Shown here: positions 48,401-59,300 of the stretch, one piece after another
Layout of the letters: each line of letters opens with the position of its first letter
Numbering within the stretch: position 1 is the stretch's first letter
Assembly: GCA_947623455.1 (NCBI GenBank)
Contig: OX392536.1
Coordinates: 6,815,282 to 6,879,281, forward strand
From: Mimachlamys varia
Lineage: Eukaryota > Mollusca > Bivalvia > Pectinida > Pectinidae
Direction: 5' to 3'
DNA: 64,000 nucleotides
The notes under the pieces: model-generated
The model's database searches: none
What the model was told of the DNA's origin: nothing
The model's input: the letters and a program-made list of their open reading frames with translations, nothing else
Made by a program: the position numbers and the translations under genes

Positions 48401-49264
48401 AATGTGTGAATCAGTTACATATGGACGCTGATTGTGCTTGAGTTGACGTCAGTTCTGGAACAAGTATAAATGTAACTTTCTAACATAACAATAAATATTA
48501 TTTTCTCTGAACAACTTGCTATTATTGAAGACGCTTACTCTTCCGGAACACCCTGTCTTATTCTCTTGTACTTTTACCAGGGTATCTATGTAAATCTTTC
48601 CTTTGTTCATATTTTGTCCCTAGTTTAATCGATATTGAGTTCGGAATATGACTTGGTTAACGCTTCGGTATCTCTATTTTTAAAATTGTACGTCATTAAG
48701 AGAAAAAATCAGTTTTTAATCTTTGTTTACAATTTTTTTTTTTCATGACAGGCATCAATAAATCGAATTGGGACATGGAAAGGAAAATATTTTCAAACAG
48801 AAAGCGTACGCTTGTTATGGACCCAACTTCCTCTCCCAAAAACTTCGTCGGGTTTATATGTCCACTCGGTGTTTGGGTAATAATTTGACTAAACCAAATT
48901 ATTAAATAGATTAACATATCAGATACACTCTAGGTTTTTTAAATTATAGATATATACAATTACTGCCTTTTTAACAATGGCAATTGCGTATGCTCTGAAT
49001 TTTGAATTAGCAAGAGTCATAATAACGCTTTCTAACTCTATAAGTCAATATTTGAAGTACGAAAAACACCTTTGATTTTTGTTATTTAACAAATTGTGGA
49101 AGAACATACAACAAACTATTTTCGGAAATTGCAGAAATATGTTATGAGTTACTCTGTGTATTCAATATAGGCTTAACAGTACCATTTACCTTTTGACATT
49201 ATTTTAAATGGAGGCATGAAAACCAACTTTAGCAATTTTGTTTTCTTAGGCGTGTTATGCTTGA
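45476..49264 (+). CDS. secreted peptide precursor, copy 1 (spliced)
   Basis: Exons: 45,476-45,554 (signal peptide MNISLFLLLVVAIPMVLA then GRWRNRER); optional 46,592-46,642; 47,973-48,053 (acidic, ADDDIQTQDTLKDRAEG, then KSRRG); 48,752-48,876 (basic, NRKR site, PKNFVGFICPLGVW); 49,250-49,264 (ACYA, stop). Introns before exon 3 are all phase 1, the next is phase 0. Length is 99 residues, or 116 with the optional exon. Consensus GT/AG sites support every junction; the weakest is the exon 3 donor (GG then GTAATA). A signal peptide, an acidic propeptide and dibasic sites indicate a processed secreted peptide. Cleavage after NRKR would leave 27 residues with a C-X6-C loop. The family is not recognised. 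If another exon 3 donor is used (phase 1), the frame reaches exon 5 (51,295), where this copy has a 1-nt deletion relative to copy 2. Intron 1 hosts a dimeric retrozyme-like repeat. Confidence 0.6.
45870..46560 (+). mobile_element. retrozyme-like tandem dimer in intron 1 of copy 1
   Basis: Two head-to-tail units of the ribozyme-bearing family. Unit starts are at 45,871 and 46,238, a period of 367 bp, with ribozyme cores 377 bp apart. Shared words are AGTGGCACGGTAC, TTTTACGCAC, CCTTTTGGCC and GTGCAGCA. Head-to-tail copies each with a hammerhead are the genomic form described for metazoan retrozymes. Confidence 0.8.
46026..46069 (+). ncRNA. type I hammerhead motif, first unit
   Basis: GCATCA; CTGAAGA (46,032-46,038); degenerate stem II ATTC/TGAC; GAAA (46,052-46,055); GTA cleavage triplet (46,061-46,063); TGATGC, which pairs perfectly with GCATCA. 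Core and stem I are perfect, but stem II is weak (two pairs at most). The second unit's motif (46,404-46,449) reads CTAAAGA with a three-base insertion before GAAA and is dead. Confidence 0.7.
46592..46642 (+). CDS. exon 2a of copy 1, shortened
   Basis: Counterpart of the 81-nt exon 2a of copy 2, lacking its first 30 nt and the original acceptor. A substitute AG (46,590-46,591) would start the exon exactly where the frame is kept (phase 1 in, phase 1 out, 51 nt). The donor TCTG followed by GTAAAT is intact. The substitute acceptor has no pyrimidine tract, so the exon may be skipped; skipping also keeps the frame. Confidence 0.35.
48536..48685 (+). repeat. retroelement tail module in the intron before exon 3 (copy 1)
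   Basis: Forward copy from GAAGACGCTTACTCTTCCGG to CGCTTCGGTATCTC. The unit 2 equivalent (59,812-59,935) has lost part of the end. The insertion therefore predates the unit duplication. Confidence 0.85.
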
Positions 49265-49419
49265 GAAGTGGATCAGCACAAGGTACCAGGTAACATTTGT
49301 AATACAATCAAACATAACTGGTGTAGTAAAACAACATTGCAACATAAAATGTTTTGTGGTTGACACAAAAATCCTCTTCAAACCTGCATAATGTACAAAT
49401 ATAAAATAATAATCATTTA

Positions 49420-50850
49420 TTACATTTTTACCAGTGAAATATCGAAAACCTTTCATTCTATAAAAGTGATATTTTTCACTAGTGGGAAATATAATCTTTT
49501 TCACTAGTGAAAAATATCACTTTTTCTTCTTTGAACAATTAAAACCCTGCTTACAAATGACGTTTGGGAAAATCAGAAGCTGCCACTGTAGATTTTCATA
49601 TAAAAATGCAATAAACAGAATATCAAACATTATTAATTAACTACTTGCATATTGACAAAAATATGAGAAAACTGCCCAATCAATATCAAAACAAAGGTGT
49701 GCCAATATGAAGTAAACTGGGCCAATATCGACGAACTGGGCCAATATGGGATAAACTGGGCCAATATCTATAATGCGCCAATCGAACGCACACTAAACTG
49801 TTCGGAACATTTCTACACTTATTAGCGATAACTACACACAAACTCGAGACCGACAACGTTCACTTTAGTACCGCCTTATTGCATGATTTGACATCGACAG
49901 AAGACAACAAACTATAAACAGAGCACTCAACAGCTCCACCAAAACGCCGAGTTTAGAAATGATTGAGAAATGAATGACATGAAATAACTTTAGGCTGGAT
50001 ACAAAGTGTTACGTGAGTAAGCCAATCATTGCCTGATATCGCAGTAGTACATAATCCGATTCGGATCCTCATCCTGCTTCGTTATCATTACGAAGCAGGA
50101 TCATAATCGGATCAGTATTCAAATATTTGATCACTTTTTGCATACATTCTTTTAACACAATAAATGTCTCAATAGAATAGTAATAACAACGAAGTTTCCT
50201 TAGAATTGATAACTATAGTTTTATTTGTCCTTGTGATTAGTTTTGAAGATCTAATTCACCAGAAATTGCGATTCAAACTCAAAAGTCTGTACAAAACAAA
50301 AAGAATTATCTTCGAGTAGAGTGAACTTGACTATAAAATACTTTAAGTCCTACAATAAAACATAGAAAAAAATGTTTTACCTTTCAAGAATATAAATGAA
50401 ATTAAGTCAGTATATGTTTAGTTTACAGGAGGAAACACCTGAACTACACGTATGTTTTGAATTTGTTGTTAATAAAATTTGTTTAATTTATGCATTTTTT
50501 TTTATTTTTTAAATTTTAATTATCGCCAATATTAAATATGCAAGTAGTTAATTAATAAAAGTATCATTAATCAGCTAATCCACATTGCCCCAGTTATTAG
50601 GCCTCGGTTTGTCACATTAGCCCTCGGCCTGCGGCCTCGTGCCAACATGACAGATCTTGGCCTAATAACTGGGCCAATATTGAATTAGCTGATTAATAAC
50701 CCTATAGTATCTTCAGTAATACCAAACATATTGTCTCGTGTGGCTAATATTTTGATATTTTTCACGAGTGCGAATATTTCAAAATATTAGCCCCACTCGT
50801 GAAATATATTTGGTATTACTGAAGACACTGTTATATATCCTCTATATATG
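49420..50850. mobile_element. nested fold-back insertion in the last introns of copy 1
   Basis: Absent from the same intron of copy 2 (empty site near 60,640). Outer element: same composite as 24.82-25.18 kb, with CACTAGTGAAAAATATCAC palindromes at 49,460-49,525 and a fold-back at 50,700-50,845. Into it is inserted a TIR element with perfect 22-bp inverted ends (49,632-49,653 and 50,535-50,556). Next to that is a small fold-back with 14-bp perfect ends ATTAATCAGCTAAT (50,566-50,697). Confidence 0.8.
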
Positions 50851-51294
50851 AAAATATTAATGTAGATATGTTAATGAATACAGTTTTCTTATATTTACAC
50901 CCAAAATGAAAATTGTAAAGCATTACTTTGGTGTATTAAAGGTAAAATGTCCAGGCATAGATATTTCATTGATGCTAGGATGCAATTATTCACTTACAAG
51001 TATATGGTAATATCCAGTCGCAGAAAAATGTTAAAAATGCTAGAAAAACATAGTTTTTTGGCCACGACAAGACTTATGTGTGAAAATTAATTTGCGTAAT
51101 TTTGAAAAAGCACATATAATTCACAAATGTGATACGGCAAAGTAAATGGAAATCCAGTTGATAATGCTATGTTGTGGTGCCTTGTTTTTTTTCAAACTAC
51201 ATGTATCGCAAATTGATTTTCAAACTCAAATCTTACATATCCAATAATACCAAGATGACAACTGAAATCATATTTTCATTTTATTTTCTTTCAG

Positions 51295-51405
51295 ATCATT
51301 TCAAGGATACCGTTGTGGCTGTTGATTATAAAGCTTTCGCAGTTCGAAAATAGTAGTAATGTGTAAAAAGATTAAACAGACGAAATAAAACATCAACATA
51401 TATCA
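51295..51405 (+). other. terminal exon and poly(A) signal of copy 1
   Basis: A strong acceptor (TTTATTTTCTTTCAG) opens the last exon; AATAAA lies at 51,384-51,389. The 33-nt exon 4 (49,250-49,282) joins it through an AAG/GTACC donor. With the preferred frame this exon is 3' UTR. Confidence 0.55.
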
Positions 51406-51689
51406 CATTTTTGATTTCCCTTTTTTATAAATAACAATCTTCGGCCTTGGCACAAATAACATTACAGCGATACAAGCAATTTTATAATCATAATACATAC
51501 ATTTATATCAACATGGATTTAAAAAAAATGTGTTGATATATTATGAATATTGATCCCTGTTTTTACTTTGATGTGATTAGCTATTATCTCGATATTGACT
51601 GATATACATGTATGTTGCCCATAAAGGACAACGCTATAGTATTGCCACTGCAAACTACAAATAGCCAAAGAAGACTTTTAAATATACAT

Positions 51690-52060
51690 GTTCATGTATG
51701 GTAGAAATATCAGCTCAACCGACGACAAATATATATCAATTATGGACCTTTGCTGAGGCCAATATGATGTTATACCGACCTGGTAGAATCAAATATTAAC
51801 GCCCTATATTCAATATTTTAGATTCTACCAGGTCGGTAAAATCACCATTTTGACCGAATCAAAGGTCCTTAATTTTTATATTAGATGTGAAACTTGTTTG
51901 CAAAATACTTAATTGAATTAAATCTGTCTTGATAAAGAAATGAAATTTACAGTTGCATGCATGGGTACTATAAAGTCACAATAATTATGACGACACAAAT
52001 GCAATATTTACTCGGTGTTTCTAAAAATAGAAACATCACGTTGATATCACAAAATATGGA
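51690..52060. mobile_element. repeat block related to 11.69-12.03 kb with hairpin
   Basis: Similar words in the same order as the block at 11.7 kb. It contains a perfect 18-bp inverted repeat TACCGACCTGGTAGAATC (51,773-51,790 and 51,821-51,838). The unit 2 equivalent is 61,500-61,870, with the hairpin at 61,580-61,597 and 61,628-61,645. Confidence 0.7.
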
Positions 52061-52942
52061 CCTTCATGTGACCATGTTTTAACCAATGAGAATTGAGGAA
52101 ACTCAGACCACATGTCACATATTGTGTCATCAAATACAATGGAAACATAACATAAGTAGACGGTTAAGAATAACATAATGAGTTTGGAGCGATACAAATT
52201 AAACAGTATTCATGATTAAAACAATTCTAAGGACCGAGTCATTGTAAATCACAACAAGTAAACACACTAATGAGCGTACTGAAAAACTTCATATCACTTA
52301 AAGATCCAAATAGTTCTCAATGAGACAAAACTTGCAACCATAAAGACCCCCACTCGCTAGCATCTACGCAAACATGATGTATTAATATAAACTGAAATAA
52401 CTGGTTTCATAATTTGTGTTTTCTGTATTGTTAGATTTTCCTTTAGCAATTGAAATGTACAATAGTATTCATGATATTTCAAGTATATTCTCGTATCAAA
52501 ATTAATAATCACTATGAAAATACCCACAGTTTTGAAGGAAAAGCTTGTTATATCAATATACGAAGAACATATTTGTGGTAGGGGTAGGTGAAATATACAA
52601 ATTACAATAGAAGCTCGCGAGGGAAGTAGAGGAAATTGAAATAGTCATTAATCAATTTGATTTAAATACTAGAAATAAATACACGATCAACATTGTCAGA
52701 GTAGCTATAATGTCCTGTAAAATATTTTAGATACAGTTGTCAGCGAAATTCAAGAACTTTCGAAGTTTTCATTGAAATAGTTTAACCACTTCTGACATGT
52801 TCATTAATATATACAGTAAAAAAAATACAGTTTAACGAAAACAAAACAATTCGGTCGGACCAAGAGTATTTTGTCTTAAGGTAGATTCCCTATCGTTTTC
52901 TAAACTCTTATGGCACAATTGTAAACAAGGAGTTCAAGAAAA

Positions 52943-53112
52943 CTTTGGTTTGGTTAATTTTGTTTTATGTCCTATTAACAGCCAGGGTCATTTCAGGACG
53001 TGCCAGGTTTTGGAGGTGGAGGAAAGCCAGAGTACATGGTGAAAAACCACTGACCTACGGTCAGTACCTGGCAACTGCCCAACGTGGGATTAGAACTCGC
53101 AACCCAAAGCTC
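52943..53112 (-). mobile_element. SINE family A, headless copy in unit 2
   Basis: Same SINE as 42.45 kb, but the tRNA head upstream of box B is deleted. The sequence jumps from CGCAACCCAAAG to CTCCTTTATTGATATC, whereas unit 3 retains the whole head between these words. Confidence 0.8.
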
Positions 53113-54339
53113 CTTTATTGATATCATTACAATTTTACACAGTGGAATATGCCTTTAACATGTCGATCGAATCATGGTCTGGAGACTGTAGTTTAATAAA
53201 ATATTTTAATTAACATTTTAATCAACATGGCTTAAGTTATGTAGGCGATGTAGAACTCGTTGGCTTCATGCCTTTAATAAGATCGTCACCTCGTGTTTAA
53301 CAATGACACGTGCTCATATTCTAAATAAACAAATCCCCATCTCCTGTATTGATTTACTTATCAAATTTGAACATTTGATAGATCTAGTGTCTGACTTTTA
53401 ATCAAAATAAGTTAATACATAAGCAGCAAAAATTCGGACTCTTCACTGTCCGCCGGATATAAGATACATATAGTGTAACGATATAAAATCGGGATTTATT
53501 TAAGCCATAGCTTAATTGATGCTGACGAGTTATGTTTTGAAAATCCAGTTTTGATTTCTGCTTAACACATACTTATACAAAATGTATGTGTTGTAAACAA
53601 CTATTTCTTTACTTGTCTTAAAAAGTGTTTTAATTACTTCAAAACTATATTTTGTATTTTGAAGTTAGAATTTTGTAATATGACTTTAGAAGGCATCAAT
53701 TAAAGTTTAAATGTAGATACTGTCACGGTGATTCCTTTTAAAAGTAAATTTTATAGACTGAAACTGACTTCCAAACATTCATGCAATATGGCTATTATGG
53801 AAACTGCTTGCAAAATAATAAGAGCATCAAAATAAGTTCTGGTGTTTTAGGCGAAGGGATTTACGTGCATCCATGACTCTTTGGCGTGAAATACAAATAA
53901 TTTAATTTTGTTTAAAACAAGCATTTTCATTGGTTTAAAAAGTTATGTTATAAGCCCTTAACGTAAAAAATGGCGTCAACGTTTTTAACGTCGCTTTTGA
54001 TTGGTTGATGCTGCAGCGAATCAATTTGTAAGAGAAAGGAGTCCAGCAGTAAAGTTAATATTCGCAGGGTATAGATTAAATTATAAGGATTAACTTCGCG
54101 GTTTATTTAGAGTACAATCCGGTTTTTTGTGTTATAAGCACATAATATGAAAATAGATTCAAGTTTATCCTTAATGAAATAAAACCACCATTAAGCCCAC
54201 ATGTCACAGTAACATTACGTATTACTACTAATAAACAAACAAACAAAACTAACTCGAATTCTCAAAGCTGTCTTAGCTTTATCTTTAATACCAGATTGAA
54301 TACAATTTGTTATAAGACAATGCATTTGCGAGAAAAAAA
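53113..54339. other. unit 2 sequence without gene
   Basis: Collinear with 42,656-43,659 except for the unit-specific insertion at about 53,875-54,075. Confidence 0.6.
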
Positions 54340-55025
54340 TAGAGAATACCAAGAACAAAACCATTATCCGAATTCAAAATCGATTAGACTAGGGGCAAGA
54401 TATAAACAAAGGAAAGATTTACATAGAGACCCTGGTAAAAGTACAAGAGAATAAGACCAGGTGTTCCGGGAGAGTTATTCCCGGACATGGCACATGTCAA
54501 GGCTACATATGTAGTTCATTACACCAATAGGATGCGGTGATTGGTGATCAATTTTAAGCTTCGATTATCTCTGATATTTTTATCTAACACAAAAACATGC
54601 GTAACCATACACATACACAGAACTCAATTTATCGTGTAATCCCTTTTCAACCTTCATACCTGGCCCTTTTATGTCATCGAGTTGGATTGTCCCAATCGTG
54701 GTATCATTGATAAAGATCCTGTTTTAATGTATGTTACGAAGGTGGACGTTATGAATATACTTAATAATATGTCTACTTGTTGTGGTTGAGAATTGTGCCT
54801 CCTTTCTCACTTGGAGGCTATGACATTTATTTGGATGTTATCTACGTTTACATGATTGATGTCATCGATTTAGCAGATACTTTCTCTCTCTCGAAAATCT
54901 GGTCTTATTCTCTTCTACCTTTTCAAAGTTAGTCGTATAAATATGTTCTTTGTTCTTATTGTGTCCCTCGTGTAATCGATTTTGAGCCCGGAGTTAGGTT
55001 TTGTTGACACTTCTGTCTCTCTGAT
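54340..55025. repeat. inverted pair of tail modules (unit 2)
   Basis: Reverse copy at 54,340-54,478 and forward copy at 54,770-55,025, collinear with 43,660-44,345. Confidence 0.8.
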
Positions 55026-56242
55026 TGTTTTCGGAGGCACACTCATGATAAGCTGTAATCAGTCTGTGTATCTTGTATAAATGAAATAAAGATTTGTCCG
55101 TCAGAAACTCTTTGAAAGTTATACTAAACCACATTTCAGATATCTCGCGTGATAGAAATTAAAATATATCTGAAATTGATATATCTGAGTCATGTTTTCT
55201 AATGACAGTTACATATCTTAGTTACATGTAAGTCGTAACATGGATCAGAAATTCAAGACCAGAAATGTATTTGAAGCGAGAAATTTCGAACTCTCAACGG
55301 ATACTTTTACCAACTTTTTTATCTTACACCAATGCACTAAAAAAAAACTAAAAAAAAACAACCTTATCCATTTTTTCAATCACGCCTCTTTGCAACCAAC
55401 CCCTTCACTATCCATGATCATCAATATTGATGGAGGACTGTAAATATATGAAGATGAAGATACTTTACACATTTGAGCTACTGTAACTCAAACATTGGCT
55501 TATGTAAAAAGTCCTCCGTGATCTACTCAAACAAATTCTGTTAATTTACTCTCTCCTTTGATAAAATGCAGGGATACATAAAACCCAATACCACTTTCCT
55601 TAGGTATATTTTGTCAGACACCTAATACAATAAGTCAGAGAGGACGAATGCACTGCAAGACTTGGGTCGGTGGGGGTCCCGCACCATCGAACTCGAGACA
55701 GATGGTGTATCCAATTTATCTACATTTGTACATGCATCAGCCGGTTCAGATGTTCGACCTAATCAAGTTTCGCTACATTTAATTATATTTCTAATCAATG
55801 ATGTCAATGTGTATAAATAACGTTCAAATAACAAAAAATACATCAGGTAAAAATAAATAATTTCCACAAATTTATATTTTAATGTATGAAAGAGCAGCAA
55901 CAGGTTGACGCGATAGCAATCAGCTTATTGATAAAGATCCGGTCAATTATTTCAATTTTTGAATTCATCAATATATTGCAATCCAATACAACATACTAAA
56001 AATGTACTTGTTATTTAAACTTCTATTTTTAAATAATATTGTTTATATATTTGTTGCCGTTTGCCACGAATCCATTAATTGATTTGATACACATGTACGT
56101 ATATGTGTTTTATTCATTTAAAAAGCCTTAAAATCGAAATTATAAGTTTAAAATATGTATTTGTTCCAAAGTTAGATTCAAAAACTGTTAATTGTAAGGC
56201 GACAGGTTGTAGAAATTGACACCAGCTTGTTATTACATTTTC
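55026..56242. other. upstream region of peptide gene 2
   Basis: Collinear with 44,346-45,379. A copy-specific A-rich stretch at about 55,310-55,440 creates an ORF (55,240-55,443) without domain. Confidence 0.5.
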
Positions 56243-56250
56243 TATAAATT
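56243..56250 (+). promoter_or_regulatory. TATA box of peptide gene 2
   Basis: TATAAATT, 96 bp before the ATG, as in copy 1. Confidence 0.6.
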
Positions 56251-56338
56251 GAGCTGTATATACGTCCCTTCTCACACTCATACCGAGAGTTCTCCTGACG
56301 TTGTCCTAGCTTACAGCATACAACATCATCCTACAGAG

Positions 56339-59300
56339 ATGAATATTTCTCTTTTTCTGTTGCTGGTTGTGGCGATTCCAATGGTGCTCGCAGGGAGGTT
56401 TAGAACTGGAGGAAGAGGTATGTTTTTTTCCGACTTCGTGTTAATGCTTAATTAAATAATAATAATAAGATTGTTTTAATATCCATAATTGACCGGATAT
56501 TTGTTTGTTAATAAGCAGCAGGTTCTGGCTCGTCTTGGGGATATTAATGTATATTTACATTTGCGTTGCAACCCACTATATGAACATTACCAGCAAAAAT
56601 ACCTTTCATAAAAGTGTGAAAGCAGTGGTTCTCGAGACTTAGCACGTGGTTTAATTATGACGTTATAGATCAAGCTTGTTCACTGAGAGTCGTGTCGCTC
56701 CGCTTCGAATAACATAGAGAATGCCCTTGCGTCAAACGCTCAAATGCCTAATTATTATCATTGGCGCCAATTTTATTCAAGCTGGGCTGTTCCGACAATG
56801 TCGTTTAAATGACGACACAAATACAAATGCAGGTAATAAATTATTAATTGGCAAAAATATAATTGAAGTTAAGCAATTGTTCTATAGCACTATAAAGGTT
56901 AAAAAATGACTTTCAATCCTTATATAATCAAACTGTATTTTCAGTTTGAAGATTGTACAAAATAAAGCACATATGACAATAACACCATTATAATTATGCA
57001 TAAGATAAATTGTTCTAATTGAATCATCAGGTAAAATATCAATTCAAATTAGGAATACTAGAGCAAAAACTGTTGATACCACAATTAACATGAGTAAAAA
57101 ATATAATTGCAACAGGAATTTTGAAATGAAACAATGGTACCCAACACCTTCGTTTCAAAGAGTAATGACACGGTACATAATATACACATTTTCGTAGTAC
57201 ACGATTTGAAGAACTAGTTTAATTTTACTAAGTCTACATTAGTTTAGACATTTTTGATTCCAACGTTTTAGCCCCTAGCATCACTGAAGAGTTCTAGGAT
57301 GACGAAACAGCTGTACAATGCAGTTTTTGTCGGCGGCATACTGTATCTATTACTAAATTAAAAGGTGCAGCACATGTGTGTGTTACGTCATCTTTCATGA
57401 TAGGGGATGGCAGACTCTGCTGGTGGATGTTTTTGTCCCCGAGGTTTGCTGGAGCCTCCGAAGCTACAGTTAACTCATTTGAGTAGTGGCACGATACAAA
57501 TTTTAAAATTAATTTAAAATTATACAGTACATATATAATGTTGCATCTACATTAATAAATCAAAGGGGTTTTACGCACATGACCCTTCTGCTTCTACATT
57601 TCCACATTTAGAAATTTTGGATTCCAACCTTTTGGTCGCTGTCATCTCTAAAGGCTTCTAGGAAGACGACGAAACATCTGTATGATCGAGTTTAATTATT
57701 TTTTTTCGGCATACTGTATCTATTACTAAATTTAAAAAGTGGAGCATATGTGTGTGTTACGTAATCTTTAAAATGCGTTTATTAAAAAAAATGGAGTTTA
57801 GGGGCACCTTGTTATTAAAGTCCTACACAAATATTAGTTTTAAATACATATATACTTTAGATTTGTATACAATTGGTTTCCTTCACAGAAGACGATGTTA
57901 TTAAAACTGCAGACAGAGCGGAGGGACGTAAGGGATGGAGAATGCAAAGGCAAATTCCAAACAATTCTGGTAAATATCGTTTAATGACCCAATATACGTA
58001 ACTTTCAGGAATGAATGAAGCAAACATTAAGCATTTATCTGATATCAGCAATATTCAGCATAAATTCCTACATAAGTATCGGTAAGCCAGCAGTTGAAAT
58101 TCGGTATTTGTAAACTTGCTTCCATTTAGACATGCAGTCTAACTTCGGCTTGTTGTTTTCGTGGTCAACACTTATATTATTTTTATTTTGTTTTAATTTT
58201 CTGTCAGGATTATTTTTGTAGTAACCGCTCAGATTTAATTCGTTTTAGCCGTATTTTTGCATTGTTTTCAACTGGGGTTTAGGAATGTTTCAGAATCACG
58301 AAAAAAATCCCTGAAGATACGTATATTTTGCCTGAAATATAAAAACAATCAAAACAAAAAATACAGTTCAGGGTCACTTTGCCATTGACATCCTGCACAA
58401 AAATCTGTTTTAAAATACAAATATGATTTAGATTTTTTAACACTAAATATGATTCTGGTGAATATCGTTTAATGACTGTTAAATGTATATATAATTGATT
58501 TAATTTAAATTCCATTTCTATTTGTTAATTAAACTATTTCCGCCTGTTAACTATGCTCATGTCTGTTTTGCAACATAAGAAACCAAGTCTCCAAACAAAC
58601 AAAAATACAATTTGCAGAAGGAAAAGGCGCAGTAGAGTAAGTGTAGGTTAACAACGCTATATGAAGTCAAATTGCGAAGAAAATAACACTGTTATATGAA
58701 AGCCACAATGTCAGATTCAATATATTCATTTATTCATTTAATAAACAAGATACATTCAGGATCATTCTTGATGTATTTTCATAAACCGTTTATTTGAACC
58801 AAACACTAAAACTCGGGATCACTTTTAAGTCCTAAACAAGAATCAGTTTTAGAAATATAAATATCGTTTATTTTAGTTTTAATTTAAAAAGCAACTTCCG
58901 GGCGAAGTTCTTGAATAGTAGCACATGCATGCCTCAACAAGGTTGCTTCCCCCTGCTATCCTTTCTTGTTTTTTTTTTTTATCATTTTCGTAAGGAAGTA
59001 CATATGTAGTAATCCAGTTGGGAAACCGGAAACACGTCACACAATTACGTTACGTAAACAATTACGCTTCATCACATTCAGCTTTCACCGACAGACATTA
59101 TCGATGTCTGATGCATTCATCGCTGTCGTTGTTTCAAAAGCTGGGTTGTTTTTGGGTATTTTTGACTTGCCGACTTAAACCTTGAATTTATGGAAATTGT
59201 ATCTCTTTCTGAAACGGTCCATGGATGATTCTCAGTAAATATCAGAGATTAACAATAAAGCTACGCACTTTTAAGGCTTTGTCTTTGACATTTTTTCCAT

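Larger units (their letters stand above)
41880..52230. repeat. tandem unit 1 of a duplication of about 10 kb
   Basis: Collinear with 52,230-62,040 and, as far as visible, with 62,040-64,000. Anchors: 41,990/52,330/62,140; SINE 42.45/52.94/63.63 kb; exon 1 45,476/56,339; exon 2b 47,973/59,327; exon 3 48,752/60,011; exon 5 51,295/61,099. Unit 1 alone carries the nested insertion at 49.42-50.85 kb. Confidence 0.9.

Noticed and set aside
58615..58645. 19-nt micro-exon between exons 2a and 2b of copy 2 (TTGCAG acceptor, GTAAGT donor)
   Set aside because: It would break the reading frame, and copy 1 lacks the acceptor. The strong donor alone is not enough.
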